Shown here piece after piece: positions 38,443 through 48,136 of a DNA stretch of 64,000 nucleotides; the first letter of the stretch is position 1; each line of letters begins with the position of its first letter. Source of the stretch: Atherix ibis (Eukaryota; Arthropoda; Insecta; Diptera; Athericidae); assembly GCA_958298945.1 (NCBI GenBank), contig OY282606.1, positions 71,473,622 through 71,537,621 on the forward strand, read 5' to 3'. The translations under genes and the position numbers were made by a program. A model generated the notes under the pieces. The model saw nothing but the letters and a program-made list of their open reading frames with translations. It was not told where the DNA came from and did not search any database.

Positions 38443-38850
38443 TTTTTTTTGAATGTGATTGCTCAGCATCAATTTAGATTCGGAACTGAGCATTCCACTA
38501 TCCACAAATATCATTACTTAGTCAACGACATATTTGTAGCATACTCGCGAGAGCTAAAGGAATACTGCCCACGCGTATTTCTTGACATTTCGCACGCTTT
38601 CGATCTGGATTGTCTTGAAGCTGCAGCGAGTTTTATTTTCTGGTTATTTCGACTTTCTAAGATAGCTGAAAATACTGAGTATTCTGACATTAATCCTACC
38701 TTCGCCGGTGACTCTCAAGGAAGTATCCTAGGTCCAGTCCTTTATAACATTTACAACCCACGATAATCCTTCTCACAATTATATCCTAACCACAACATAT
38801 GCCAACGATACAGCCATTCTTACACAAGTAAAATATTTTTCCACAGCCTC
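38443..38850 (+). pseudogene. Jockey-clade RT fragment
   Basis: Encodes a piece of a non-LTR reverse transcriptase related to 60774-62549: QHQFRFGTEHSTIHKYH matches NHQFGFRAEHSTTQQCH there. It continues with YCPRVFLDISHAFD (catalytic block A), then a jump to DSQGSILGPVLYNIY (block B), and after a frameshift a YAND motif where the active enzyme has YADD. At 38868-38940 an AT-rich segment with a TAAAGTATATATACTTTA palindrome interrupts further similarity. Dead fragment. Confidence 0.75.
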
Positions 38851-39393
38851 AGAAACCTACTTTTTTTTTGTTATATATAAAGTATATATACTATAACAAA
38901 TATAACAATATTATTTATTAAAGTATATATACTTTATATTATCGTGGATATTATCGAAAGACAAAGTGTGGCACTTTAACCTACTAAAACAACCTTACTT
39001 GGTCACACATCAATATTATCCCACGGAACCACCGTCAGGCATTACTTTGTGGGGCAGGGATTGATGGAAATCACTACTCTGGTGAATTATCACTATCACT
39101 TTCTTTCACGCTCTTTCAAACGTATTTTTTTAGGATGGTTGCCACAAGGACTACGACAGCCTCTTAGGCCGTCCTCGAGTTCAACATCAGGGCTACTACA
39201 TTCTCCGATATCAGAGGTACAACAGCGCACGTCTGAGCCTCTTCTCTTTCCGCATTGAATCGGGTGCAGTAAAAGAACACGTGCTCCGTGCTCTCCACCT
39301 TTCCGTCACAAGTAGGGCACATTTTCCCATCAAAAATTGTGATACATAGTAACCAACCGTCGATCTATCCACGGGTCCACCACCGAGATAAGA

Positions 39394-39463
39394 CGGTGGA
39401 TCCATCTGTCATCGGTGGCATCATCCCAATGCCGGTGGATCCATCTGTCATCGGTGGCATCAT
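39394..39463. repeat. 31-bp direct duplication, period 39
   Basis: The unit from CGGTGGATCCATCTGTCATC to GGCATCAT occurs at 39394-39424 and 39433-39463. It lies in the R1-like relic, on the N-terminal side of the GYYVSQFL-type motif. The period is a multiple of three. Confidence 0.9.
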
Positions 39464-40404
39464 ATTTCAATCGGTGTTATTCCAACCACAATGTAAATGG
39501 CCTCGTAAGACACTCTTCGGAAGACGCAGACCACTCTCAATGCACTCTTACGGTAGACTGAGACAACTCCACGTTTGTAGGTTGCTCTAATCAACCTATC
39601 GGCCATATCGACGCAGCATACAGTAGGATAGACCCGACCACGGTCACCAACAGGGTCCTCCTGCTCTGCCTGGGTCCCTCAAGGTTCGACATTAAGCGCG
39701 CCAGCACCATCATTATCCCAGCAGCCTTCTCACCAACATATAGTAGGTGCTCCTGAAACTGCAGCCTTGCGTCAATCATCACCTCTAGGTACTTTAGAGA
39801 TAGTCCCGATATCACTTAATATTCGCCAATCCTAATGGTAATATTCTCTCTTCTCTTACTGTCCGTGATTAGGACTGCCTCTGTTTTATGATCCGCAATG
39901 CTAAGACCAGATGCCAGAAGACAACTTTGAACTGAAGCGACAGTCTCATTACAAATCTGTTCTACTTCTACGGCCACATCACCATCGTCAGCAAATGCGA
40001 TGATTCTGGCCTCCTCTGGGAAACCATAATACATCATATTCCACAACAGAGGGCTCAGAACCGAGTCCTGAGGAACCTCCCTCGTGATCTCTCCTCACAG
40101 CTCGCCCTGGACAACAGAATTCTACCACTAAAGAGTCTTTATTATCCTGATAATGTACTCTGGAACACCCATTGAGCCCAGGACGTCAAGAATATGATCC
40201 CATCTCGCCGAGTTGAAGGCGACATCAAGAGTTATAATGCCGCAAAAACTTTATGGAACCCCTTTTCCACCTTTTGCACTCGATAGCTTTACGCGCTGTG
40301 CCAACGACCAAATCAATAGAATTATAGGTAGAGCGTGCCTTCCTGAAGCCAAATTGAAGTGCAGATAAGTCCCTGCATATATATGCAATCGATTGGTGAA
40401 TTCC

Positions 40405-40449
40405 ACGTGTAGAATGCGTTCGAGGCATACGTGTAGAATGCGTTCGAGG
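40405..40449. repeat. 21-bp direct duplication, period 24
   Basis: The unit starting ACGTGTAGAATGCGTTCGAG occurs at 40405-40425 and 40429-40449, within the RT region of the R1-like relic. It duplicates eight codons in frame. Confidence 0.9.
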
Positions 40450-41191
40450 ATTTTACCAGCGGTTTCCAGAAGACAAATTGGGTGGTATGACGAAGGGTCT
40501 CGAAGTGGCCCGTTTCCCTTTGGTAGTAGCACCAGACGTTGCCTCTTCCAAAGTTGTCAAAAAATTCCCTCACTAAGATAGTTATTAAAAACTCTCAAAA
40601 ATAAATTCGGATGCTCTGCGACAGCCACTTTAAGTCCAAATGCCTTTTCACCACCAATTTTCTTGCATGCCCGAAGGAATTTGTCCTGGGTAATGCGTGG
40701 AATCTGAACGCTACCAGGCATCGAACTACCCTTCCATATAGTTACTGATTGCTGGGGAAACAAGCGGGGACTATTCTGTCGAGCAGCCCAGTGCAGGTCG
40801 GATCTGCCAATGAAGAACCCGTCAGCCTATTTATAACTACCTGATATGGCCTACCCCATGGGTTGTTGTTAACTTCATGGAAAGTGCTGGTAAATGAATA
40901 AAAATGCGCTCCTATATAACTATAAATGGTAGTTTATTTCACAAAAAACGAGCGTGCGTTACCTACGCTTACAATCGATAAACCGTTAATCTTGGACTCC
41001 CACAAGAAAATAAAAAGACTCGAACTTAACGGACGATATAAACAATTACTTCGACTCAAATACAATAGATCAAAAATAACAATAGAAAGTCTTAGACTAT
41101 AGAGGAACTGGATAGACGTCTCTACACAAAAATTCAGTCTAAATTTTTTCGAGAATACATTCGTAAGAACGGACACACTTGCAAAATAACC

Positions 41192-41555
41192 TTTCATGAA
41201 ATACTTCGTAGTCTGAAATAAAAATTTCCTATTTACTATCGTGAAGAATAAAACTATTCATGCAAATGTATTAATTTATACTTACTTGTTCGTAAACTAT
41301 TTAAAATTTAATAAAACCGCCTTTAAAATTTCACTGCGCGATAAGTACCTACATGTCAATATTAAGCATAACAAAAGTATGCAAGCATTTCGGTATGCTA
41401 CCATTTCATGGAGAATGACCTGCTTTAAAACTCTTCAAAAGTCTACAAAATTGAGAAGATTGGAAAAAAGATCTTTCGTTTTGTCGTTTTTAAATTATAT
41501 TTTTGCTTGTAATAAGTGAGCTAAAATAGATATTAATTATGCTTTTGGAATTCAA
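41192..41555. repeat. Rep-A copy 3, left part
   Basis: Aligns with the right two thirds of Rep-A copies 1 and 2: TCTGAAATAAAAA at 41212, then CAAAAGTATGCAAGCATTTC and GGTATGCTACC at about 41370-41402, then TTAATTATGCTTTTGGAATTCAA ending at 41555. Similarity breaks exactly there and resumes at 44104, so the copy is split by the Helitron. The far left of Rep-A is missing. Confidence 0.85.
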
Positions 41556-42684
41556 TCTTATATATTAATACGGAAAAACACAAAAGTTTGTGGTACCTTT
41601 TTGAGTGTGTTGTTGTTCACGTAATGGAAAAAAAGAAATATCATTGTATAGGTAACCGTTTGCAGAAGTGCAGCATATAATTATTTTTTTATACGTGAAC
41701 ATAAAGCTGGTAAATTTGATTTTGAAAGATGCAAAGCGCTACAACAACAAAATACACATACACGGGCCCAATCCAAACTTATTCGGTATGCACGACTGTG
41801 AAATGCAATAAAACAACACAACTGAACAAAAAACAACACAATTGTAAATGAAAACACGAATACTTACAGTCGACATTTCTCTAAGAAAAAGAAATGCATA
41901 TAACTTTTTCCTAACGTCTGATTATGTTCTCAAAGAACAGCTGATTATGAGCACGGCTTTGCCTTAGAAGAGCTAGATTTGAAAGAAACACTGCTTTATG
42001 AGTGTGCGTAAGCGACTCATAATACAACAGCGTGTTAATTCTATGAACCAATGAGCGTGCATCGTTGCACTTGGAATATTTTTGGGAAAGCAAACAACAC
42101 AGTGTGAGGAAAAAAACCCAAGCGCAGACAAGATATCTCATTGGTTGAAGAAATTTGTCATTGGTGTGTTTGGCTATGTGTGCATGTCACGGCAACGTGC
42201 ATCATTCAAAATACATAGAGTGATCAGCGCATACAGCTTAGGAGGTGAACTAAGTGAATTTTTTTGCATTGTATGCGAGTGGAATTTTTTCGAATACAAT
42301 GGAAGCTAACAGAGTGAACAAAATATACAACATCAAGTACGTCATTTTTGTTTGTTTGTATGCGTGTCAAATGACACTGTGGAATTTTTTCAAACCTCAT
42401 TAGCATACCAGCATTCAAGTTTGTTTGTTGCAAATCAATGTTGATGCATTTTAAATTTTTTATTAAATGTAGAAAACATCACAGTTTCGAACAACGCAGA
42501 TTGACATCGAGAGAGTACAGACGACAAACGTTTCGTTACGTATTGAAATTCGGAGTTTCTTTTGATTTCATTTTTTGAACGAAAATAGTAAAAAGCCGTT
42601 TGAATATTTTTATTCCATCAATGTTAATGCTTTGTATTTTTTTTAATATATATAGTTCCGAAGAAACAAATACAAATCATTTTC

Positions 42685-43606
42685 ATGCCACGGCGTCGAA
42701 CGCTTTCGGGTCGGCTAGAAAGGCAAAGAAACAGGGAGGGTCAAGTTTTTCGTAGAACTACTAATGTAACAAATCCAAGTGTTGGAAATTTAATTCAGAA
42801 TGATGATCATGGTGTTATTGATTCAATTGATTTATTGAAAAATTTGTTTAAATGTGCATTGCAAGTGGTTCCAATTAATTTTGAAAGTTTTGATATTGAT
42901 TTGTTGAATTTACAATGCAGATACTGTAAGGCAATGCATTTTAAATCAGAAATCACGATGCGCGATAGAACAGCATTTACCATGTGTTATCATAAGGGAA
43001 AAGTAAATTTGCCGGCATTCACAGAAAATGACAAATTTAATTCACTTGATCATGGGCTCACATCAAATGATGCACAAATAAAAAAATTATTTCAATTATA
43101 TACGGAACTATAATTCAGCATTTGCGATGATTAGTTCTGAAGCGAATATTTCTGAGACGATTTTAGGTGGTGTATATCACTTTAAAATTCACGATACATT
43201 TTATCATAGACCTGGACCATTGACAAATCCATACGGTCGCATGCCTTTTTATGCACAATTATACTTTAATGATGTAGATACTGCAGTGAATTTTAGAATG
43301 CGACAAAAATCAAATAGCTCATGCGATATAATTTTGATGAGAGAACTTTCTCTTGAATTAGAAAGAGTTAATAAATTAATTCGTTCTTTTCGCACAATGA
43401 AAGATCACTGTGAAAGTATAGATAATGCCGATAAAGAAATATGTATGGTCATTACAGTGAATCGAGAAACAGATTTACGTAGGTATAACGATACAACACA
43501 GACTGATGTAGCTGTTATATTTACGACTGTTGATGGGGAGCAACCTTTCGAAGGAAACATGATAGCCTTTTCAATTACCCAGTTCGAGCAGAGGGCTGAC
43601 AATTAA
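42685..43606 (+). pseudogene. Helitron Rep N-terminal (helitron-like) region, broken
   Basis: A 5' untranslated intron probably precedes it, with an acceptor TATATATAG near 42654. The first frame (42685-43113) has a basic N-terminus, then CRYCKAMHFKSE (the CxxC-A-HF-E zinc-like motif of Helitron proteins), then FTMCYHKGKVNLPAF. A one-base frameshift near 43110 moves it to YNSAFAMISSEANIS, GGVYHFKIHDTFYHRPGPL, PFYAQLYFNDVD and a long helical ELSLELERVNKLIRSFR, ending with DVAVIFTTVDGEQPFEGNMI and a TAA at 43604. These are the conserved blocks of the helitron-like N-terminal domain. The HUH nickase and helicase parts that should follow are absent. Function lost. Confidence 0.85.
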
Positions 43607-43624
43607 CCAGTTCGAGCAGAGGGC
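43579..43624. repeat. 18-bp direct duplication, period 28
   Basis: CCAGTTCGAGCAGAGGGC at 43579-43596 and again at 43607-43624. The period is not a multiple of three, and the inserted copy brings in the TAA at 43604-43606 that closes the Rep frame. It marks the junction between the Rep fragment and the following frame. Confidence 0.9.
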
Positions 43625-43973
43625 GAACAGAATGAAAGTGATAAAAAGATACACAGCCTATTGCACAGCTTTAAAGGAAAGGGTGGGAGTTTACGCGAAT
43701 TCATTGGTAATTTTTTCAAAAAATATAAATTCTTAGAAAAAATAATAAAAACATTTATAATATATTACAGGTGCATACGCTGCCAAGTACGGTGAATACG
43801 CTAAATGCGTGGACATAATAAATCTGTTCGCTGATGGAAGAATAATTGCGCAAGGTAGATCAGGGAATATGATTGGCAAAGATTGGGAAGAACAAGAAAA
43901 ATATAAAAATATTTACGGGGAAAAAAAAATTAACAATCTATTTCATGTTAAATGTGCTACAATAAATTACTAA
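43607..43973 (+). CDS. Unrecognised two-exon reading frame in the Helitron
   Basis: Not recognised. Exon 43607-43706 and exon 43771-43973 are separated by a 64-bp GT-AG intron (donor GTAATT, acceptor TATTACAG). Together they encode about 100 residues: a polar segment with GEQNESDKKIHSLL, then GGSLREFIG across the junction, then AYAAKYGEYAKCVDIINLF, GRIIAQGRSGNMIGKDWEEQ and a basic tail ending FHVKCATINY before the TAA at 43971-43973. Phases agree at the junction. It is in frame with the upstream Rep fragment, separated only by the TAA at 43604. No start codon of its own is evident. It may be a captured host or viral exon pair or a lineage-specific Helitron segment. Coding status today is doubtful. 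Confidence 0.45.
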
Positions 43974-44072
43974 TCACATTTGAATTACAGAAAAAAAAGT
44001 CAAATTAATAAATAAAATAAAAAAATAAAAAAATTATTGTTAGTTCATTATTAACAATCGCTAAAGAAATGT

Positions 44073-44103
44073 GTGGTCGAATTTCGACCACTGGCTACCC
44101 TAG
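44073..44103 (+). repeat. Helitron 3' terminal hairpin and CTAG end
   Basis: 9-bp arms GTGGTCGAA and TTCGACCAC separated by one base, then TGGCTACC and the terminal CTAG at 44100-44103. This is the standard rolling-circle termination signal layout. Confidence 0.88.
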
Positions 44104-44145
44104 TAAATTTCTATTACGAAAACTGGATGTATTCTTTAATCTAAG
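44104..44145. repeat. Rep-A copy 3, right part
   Basis: TAAATTTCTATTACGAAAACT resumes the Rep-A sequence directly after the Helitron. It runs to TATTCTTTAATCTAAG at 44145, with an internal deletion of roughly 130 bp relative to copies 1 and 2. Confidence 0.85.
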
Positions 44146-44605
44146 TAAAAAGAAAATTATTTTCTCATAATACATTACAATCCCGAATCCTTCGAAAAAT
44201 TATAAATGCTTCCTTTTATTGTACAAAACACTGTTAGTCACCGTGATTTAAGTGTACCAACCGTTCGTGAAATGTACTTCTCCCATTATAAAAAGCACTA
44301 TTCGCATCTATCCTACAATCCTAATACTTTAGGGAGAATACTGTTCACTAAATTTATAAAATAAGTCATCCCCTCATTGGGAAGACATCTATGGGTATTT
44401 TCCCTACATTTATTAATGTCCTTCTATCTTCCCCTATAAAAATCTACTGGTTACATATTATATGTAGTTGCAGATAACATTATAATTTAAAAAAAGGGAC
44501 AATTCTACAATTTGGCATTATTTTAAAAAGGGAGCTGAAAAAGGATCTGTTATGAACTGAAAATGACAATGACTGATAACCGAAACTATTTTTCTTTTAA
44601 TTTTT
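44146..44605. other. Intergenic, nothing recognised
   Basis: No coding homology or repeat recognised between Rep-A copy 3 and the Jockey 3' fragment. Confidence 0.35.
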
Positions 44606-44609
44606 ACAG

Positions 44610-45045
44610 ATATCTACAACTACAACATAGTAACAAGCAGATTTGAACAACAGTATTAATTAACGTGAAGGATCATGTGGAGTAAACATCCATCGAAGTT
44701 TCTCCTGCTAGCGTGTGCTTATGTTAAGCTTCAGTATTCTAGTAAATCGTGCGACCAGTGATGCTTAAGTCTTCGATAAGTATTTTTAGGAAAGGAACTG
44801 GAAAATAGTTATTGAACAAGTAGTTTTGCATGATTGCAGACACAGTAACATCATAAACAAAAGGCACTTGGAGATCATTGCGAATATAAAAGGGAGCGTC
44901 GACAATTGTACGGAGTATTATTGATTGAAGGCATTAAATTCACCGGGAATTGGAATGTTTAGTAGGACCCCAGAAATCTAGTCCGTAAGTCCACATTGAT
45001 TTTAGTAGGGCATTGTATAAAAGTACTTTGCTGTCTGTAGTAAGT
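44610..45045 (-). pseudogene. Jockey-clade 3' end fragment
   Basis: On the minus strand this matches the 3' end of the 60774-62549 element. Shared landmarks are GAAGACTTAAGC.TCACTGGTCGC, ACACGCTAGCAGGAG and ACTATGTTGTAGTTGTA, where the element ends at about 44615. Its upstream part (about 44970-45045) is the reverse complement of the Jockey scrap at 6095-6170. No poly(A) is visible at the 3' end apart from a short A-rich run. Broken. Confidence 0.75.
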
Positions 45046-45239
45046 TAAGAAGGTTTGTCTAGAAGTGGATGTAGTTGTAGGTATCGTGTTTTTAGAGTTT
45101 GTCTTTTAAGTTTTATATGTGTATGTGGGTCTACAAAGTTAAAGATGACTTTATTAAAGTGGAAGATTACTTTATTGAGTTTATGAGGAGAAGCAAAATC
45201 ACGAGGGAGAACCGGGTTAAATCCGTTTTTTTTCTTCTT

Positions 45240-47450
45240 TTTTTTCTGTTTAGATTAATGAGGTACAGGGGGAAACCTTCAAAAGGTACTCGCCTGGAAG
45301 TTTTTCCTGCCAGGCGAGTTATGCGGGATTTTTACCTCGCTAAAACCTAACCTGCACCTCTGATCTTGCTCCCGGAACGATGGTTCCCCGGCGGCACTCT
45401 TTGTAAATACTACTTCGCCGGGGCGTTCTTGTTTGATGCTACTGCTGTCCCGATGTTATGACGCCTCGCGGCCTATTCTTCGTACGTTGTGTGGAGATCT
45501 TTGATAATGGATTCCGCGTACTCTGCAATTCTGTTCCAAGCCGATTGGCTCTACAGCATGTACTCCACTATATTTTCTGGACTGATGGAACGGTCCAGAT
45601 TTCTCTCCAGCTCCACCCGCGTCTCCTCGTAGAGGGGGCACTGGAAGAACACGTGTTCTGCGTCTTCGATCACATCGCGGCAATGATGACAGTTTGGGGA
45701 GTCAGTTCTCTTGAATCTGTGCAAGTATGCGCGAAAGCATCCATGCCCAGTCAAGAGTTGGGTGATGTAATACCCGACTTCCCCGTGCAGGCGAGTAACA
45801 TGTGGGTTATTCAAGAGTTGGGTGATGTAATACCCGACTTCCCCGTGCAGGCCCATTTGGTAACATGTGGGTTCAGCCGATGAGTCCACCGACCCTTCGT
45901 CGAGTTGTCCCATCTCTCTTGCCAGAGGCGAATACTATCGGGTCTCTCCTCTTCACAGAGGACTTTTCGCCGCTCTTCCTTCTTCCTACGATGTTGGCGT
46001 TCCCGCTCTCCTGCCAGGATGTCGATGGGTGGGCATGATGCCACGATGTTGACCGCATCGTGTGATACCGTTCGGTATGCTGACGCCACTCTGATCGCTG
46101 AGAGCCGCTGGACTGATGTCATTGCCTTGCGATATGTTGTTAGCTCTAGCGATTTCGCCCACACTGGGGCTCCGTATAGCAGGACGGAGGTAACCACAGT
46201 TGCCAGTAGTCGCCTTCTGATTTGCCTGGGGCTTCCGATATTGGGCATTATCCGCGAAAGTGCGCCCTGTACTGCTGATGCCTTCCTGCTGACGCTGGAG
46301 ATGTGCTCCTTGTAGTTGAGTCTGGCATCCAAGACCACTCCTAGATACCGGATGTAGGGTAGCGACCGGATGTCGTGATCGCCTACTCTTATGGTGATGG
46401 TCTCCATTTTCTTCCGGCTACTCACAAGGAGTGCCTCGGTCTTATGTTCCGCCAAAGACTGTCTTATGCTCCGGATGGTGGTGGAGAATGCGGCTTCCAG
46501 TTCCTCTAGGTGTTTGGCTACCAGGACAACCGCTACGTCGTCCGCGAAAGCCACGAGTGTTGTGTTCGTCGGGAATTTTAGATGGAGTAGGCCGTCGTAC
46601 ATGACGTTCCACAAGAGTGGCCTCAGGACAGAGCCCTGAGGTACCCCTCCCGTGACCCTATACTCTGCTGGTCCATCCTCGGTCTCGTATTGCAGTAGTC
46701 GATTACTGAAGTATGATCTGACCATCCTCCGTAGGTAGTAGGGCACCCCCATGTTCTCAAGAGCCTCCAAGATTCGATCCCAGCGGGCCGAGTTAAACGC
46801 GTTCTTGATGTCCAGGGTGACAATGAGGCAATACTTTTTAGAACCGCCTTTCCATCTCTTTCCTGAGATGGCTTCCTTTGCAATGTTCGTGACGAGTTCC
46901 AACGCGTCGATGGTCGATCTCCCCTTCCTGAATCCGAATTGAAATTCGGAAAGTTGAGGATCGATGTATTGCTCCAATCTGTCGGCCACTATTCGCTCGA
47001 AGTTCTTCCCGCCCGAATCCAGCATGCAAAGTGGACGATAAGAAGCTGGCTCGTCCAGTGGTTTCTTCCCTTTTGGGATAAGAACCAATCTTTGTTGCTT
47101 CCATCGGGTCGGAAATACGCCTTGTCGCAGGCATGCGTCGTACATGCTTATGAACAAGTCTGGCCTGGCGGCAATTGCACTCTTTAGTGCGATGTTGGGT
47201 ATGCCGCTCGGTCCTGGTGCCTTGCCATTCTGCAATCTAGTGCAGGCCCTCGTGAGCTCTTCCATGGTCACACCAGGAATTTCCACTTCTTCATCCTCCG
47301 GGTGGTAGTCGGGGAGTTCTGGTTTCTCCGGGAACAGATGTTCTACTATTCTGTGCAGTATGTCGGGACAGGTTGGTGTTGTTGCGGGTAGGCTTTTAAT
47401 CCGGTTAGAGAGGCTACAATGTATACGAGTCTTTAGGGAGACAGTGCTGA
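45240..47450 (-). pseudogene. R1-like non-LTR retrotransposon, 5' truncated
   Basis: Longest RT frame in the window: 45811-47286 on the minus strand, 491 codons. Blocks in order: LQNGKAPGPSGIPNIALK; WKQQRLVLIPKGKKP; YRPLCMLDSGGKNFERI; FQFGFRKGRSTIDALE; LIVTLDIKNAFNSARWD (first catalytic Asp); GGVPQGSVLRPLLWN; AFADDVAVV (catalytic Asp pair); LAEHKTEALLVSSRK; IRYLGVVLDARLNYKEHI; and a thumb region. A frameshift near 45850-45910 separates it from the C-terminal part (45551-45850): HGEVGYYITQLL, duplicated, then CHHCRD...AEHVFFQCPL, the Cys/His motif after RT. The 3' UTR runs to an A-rich end at about 45240. The endonuclease and ORF1 are missing. Not autonomous. Confidence 0.9.
45751..45852. repeat. 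42-bp direct duplication, period 60
   Basis: TCAAGAGTTGGGTGATGTAA...GTGCAGGC occurs at 45751-45792 and 45811-45852. On the minus strand it repeats the HGEVGYYITQLL peptide with 20 codons between starts, so the frame is kept. Confidence 0.95.
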
Positions 47451-47539
47451 TGATGCCGGTAGTTGTAAGAGAATCTTTACTTCGTACTCACAAATAAGAA
47501 GAAGAAAAATATTGGAAAGAGTAAAAAATTACTAAGTTT

Positions 47540-47700
47540 AGTCGCTGGAATAATGAGAAAAGGTTCTTTAGACTGATGAGTCCAAAATTGAAATTTTTCT
47601 ATCGAACAGACCCTTATTTATTTGGTACTGTAGGACATGGTGGAGGGAATATTATAGTTTGGGCATTGAATAATAATATTGTATATACAGAGTGGCAACG
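47540..47700 (+). pseudogene. Tc1-like transposase relic
   Basis: About 47575-47690 encodes KFFYRTDPYLFGTVGHGGGNIIVWALNN when read in one frame, which resembles the Tc1 block containing VKHGGGSVMVWG. A DES-like region precedes it out of frame. About 45 codons only; ends not found. Confidence 0.6.
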
Positions 47701-48136
47701 TATAATAAAATTTTAGTTTATAAAACAACAACATGCTCAGAATACCATGATAGATTTGTTGTAATCGGAATGCCTAGTTATAATATTGCACGTTGTAAAA
47801 ATAGGTCTGTATTATGAGTGAGTATAGATATTTATCATTTCTTTCGTACCTATGTCACTAATGTTTCTACTTCTTTCAACTGAAAATATTGTGGTAGATT
47901 TTTATTTTTCTGATTCACAATTTTTGCTATGATTTCTGATGGTTTTAAAAATTGACGGTTTTCCTCAAACAATTCATAGTATTTTGGGAAGTGTATTTCT
48001 TGATAACAAAAAGAGAACAAGTTAACTGAATTTTTGATATATTTTCATATGTACGTATATTAAATATATCTTATGTACGTATATTAAAAAATATTCTTAT
48101 GTACGTATATTAAATATATAAATATACCAATTATTA
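47701..48136. other. AT-rich intergenic, nothing recognised
   Basis: Contains a short repeated TATGTACGTATATTAAA string (about 48050-48115) just before the mariner target site. No other feature is visible. Confidence 0.4.

Larger units (their letters stand above)
39050..40890 (-). pseudogene. R1-like non-LTR retrotransposon, decayed
   Basis: Minus-strand relic parallel to 45240-47450. From its 5' side: a NNPWGRPYQVV block at about 40860; KAFGLKVAVAEHPNLFLRVFN near 40610-40680; CYYQRETGH/LLPKGNGPLRDPSSYHPICL at about 40530; LQFGFRKARSTYNSIDLV at about 40330; an AFADD motif with an inserted Gly at about 39980; IADHKTEAVLITDSKRRENI at about 39860; LKYLEVMIDARLQFQEHL at about 39780; and a C-terminal Cys/His motif from about 39320 down. 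Frames change repeatedly and several segments are missing. Two short tandem duplications lie inside (39394-39463, period 39; 40405-40449, period 24). Non-functional. Confidence 0.85.
41556..44103 (+). mobile_element. Helitron, both termini defined by interrupted Rep-A
   Basis: Rolling-circle element of 2548 bp. It starts TCTTATATATTAATACGG and ends CTAG. An inverted repeat (GTGGTCGAA, 44073-44081; TTCGACCAC, 44083-44091) lies 8 bases before the CTAG, as Helitrons require. It sits between A (41555) and T (44104) with no target duplication. Removing it joins GAATTCAA to TAAATTTCTATTACG, the continuous sequence found in Rep-A copy 2 at about 16714 and, with small changes, in copy 1. Inside are an AT-rich leader, a broken Rep N-terminal region and a spliced-looking downstream frame. 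There is no helicase domain, so it is non-autonomous. Confidence 0.9.

Noticed and set aside
45458..47187. Several 60-140 codon plus-strand frames
   Set aside because: All are antisense to the minus-strand R1-like RT and arise from its higher GC content.
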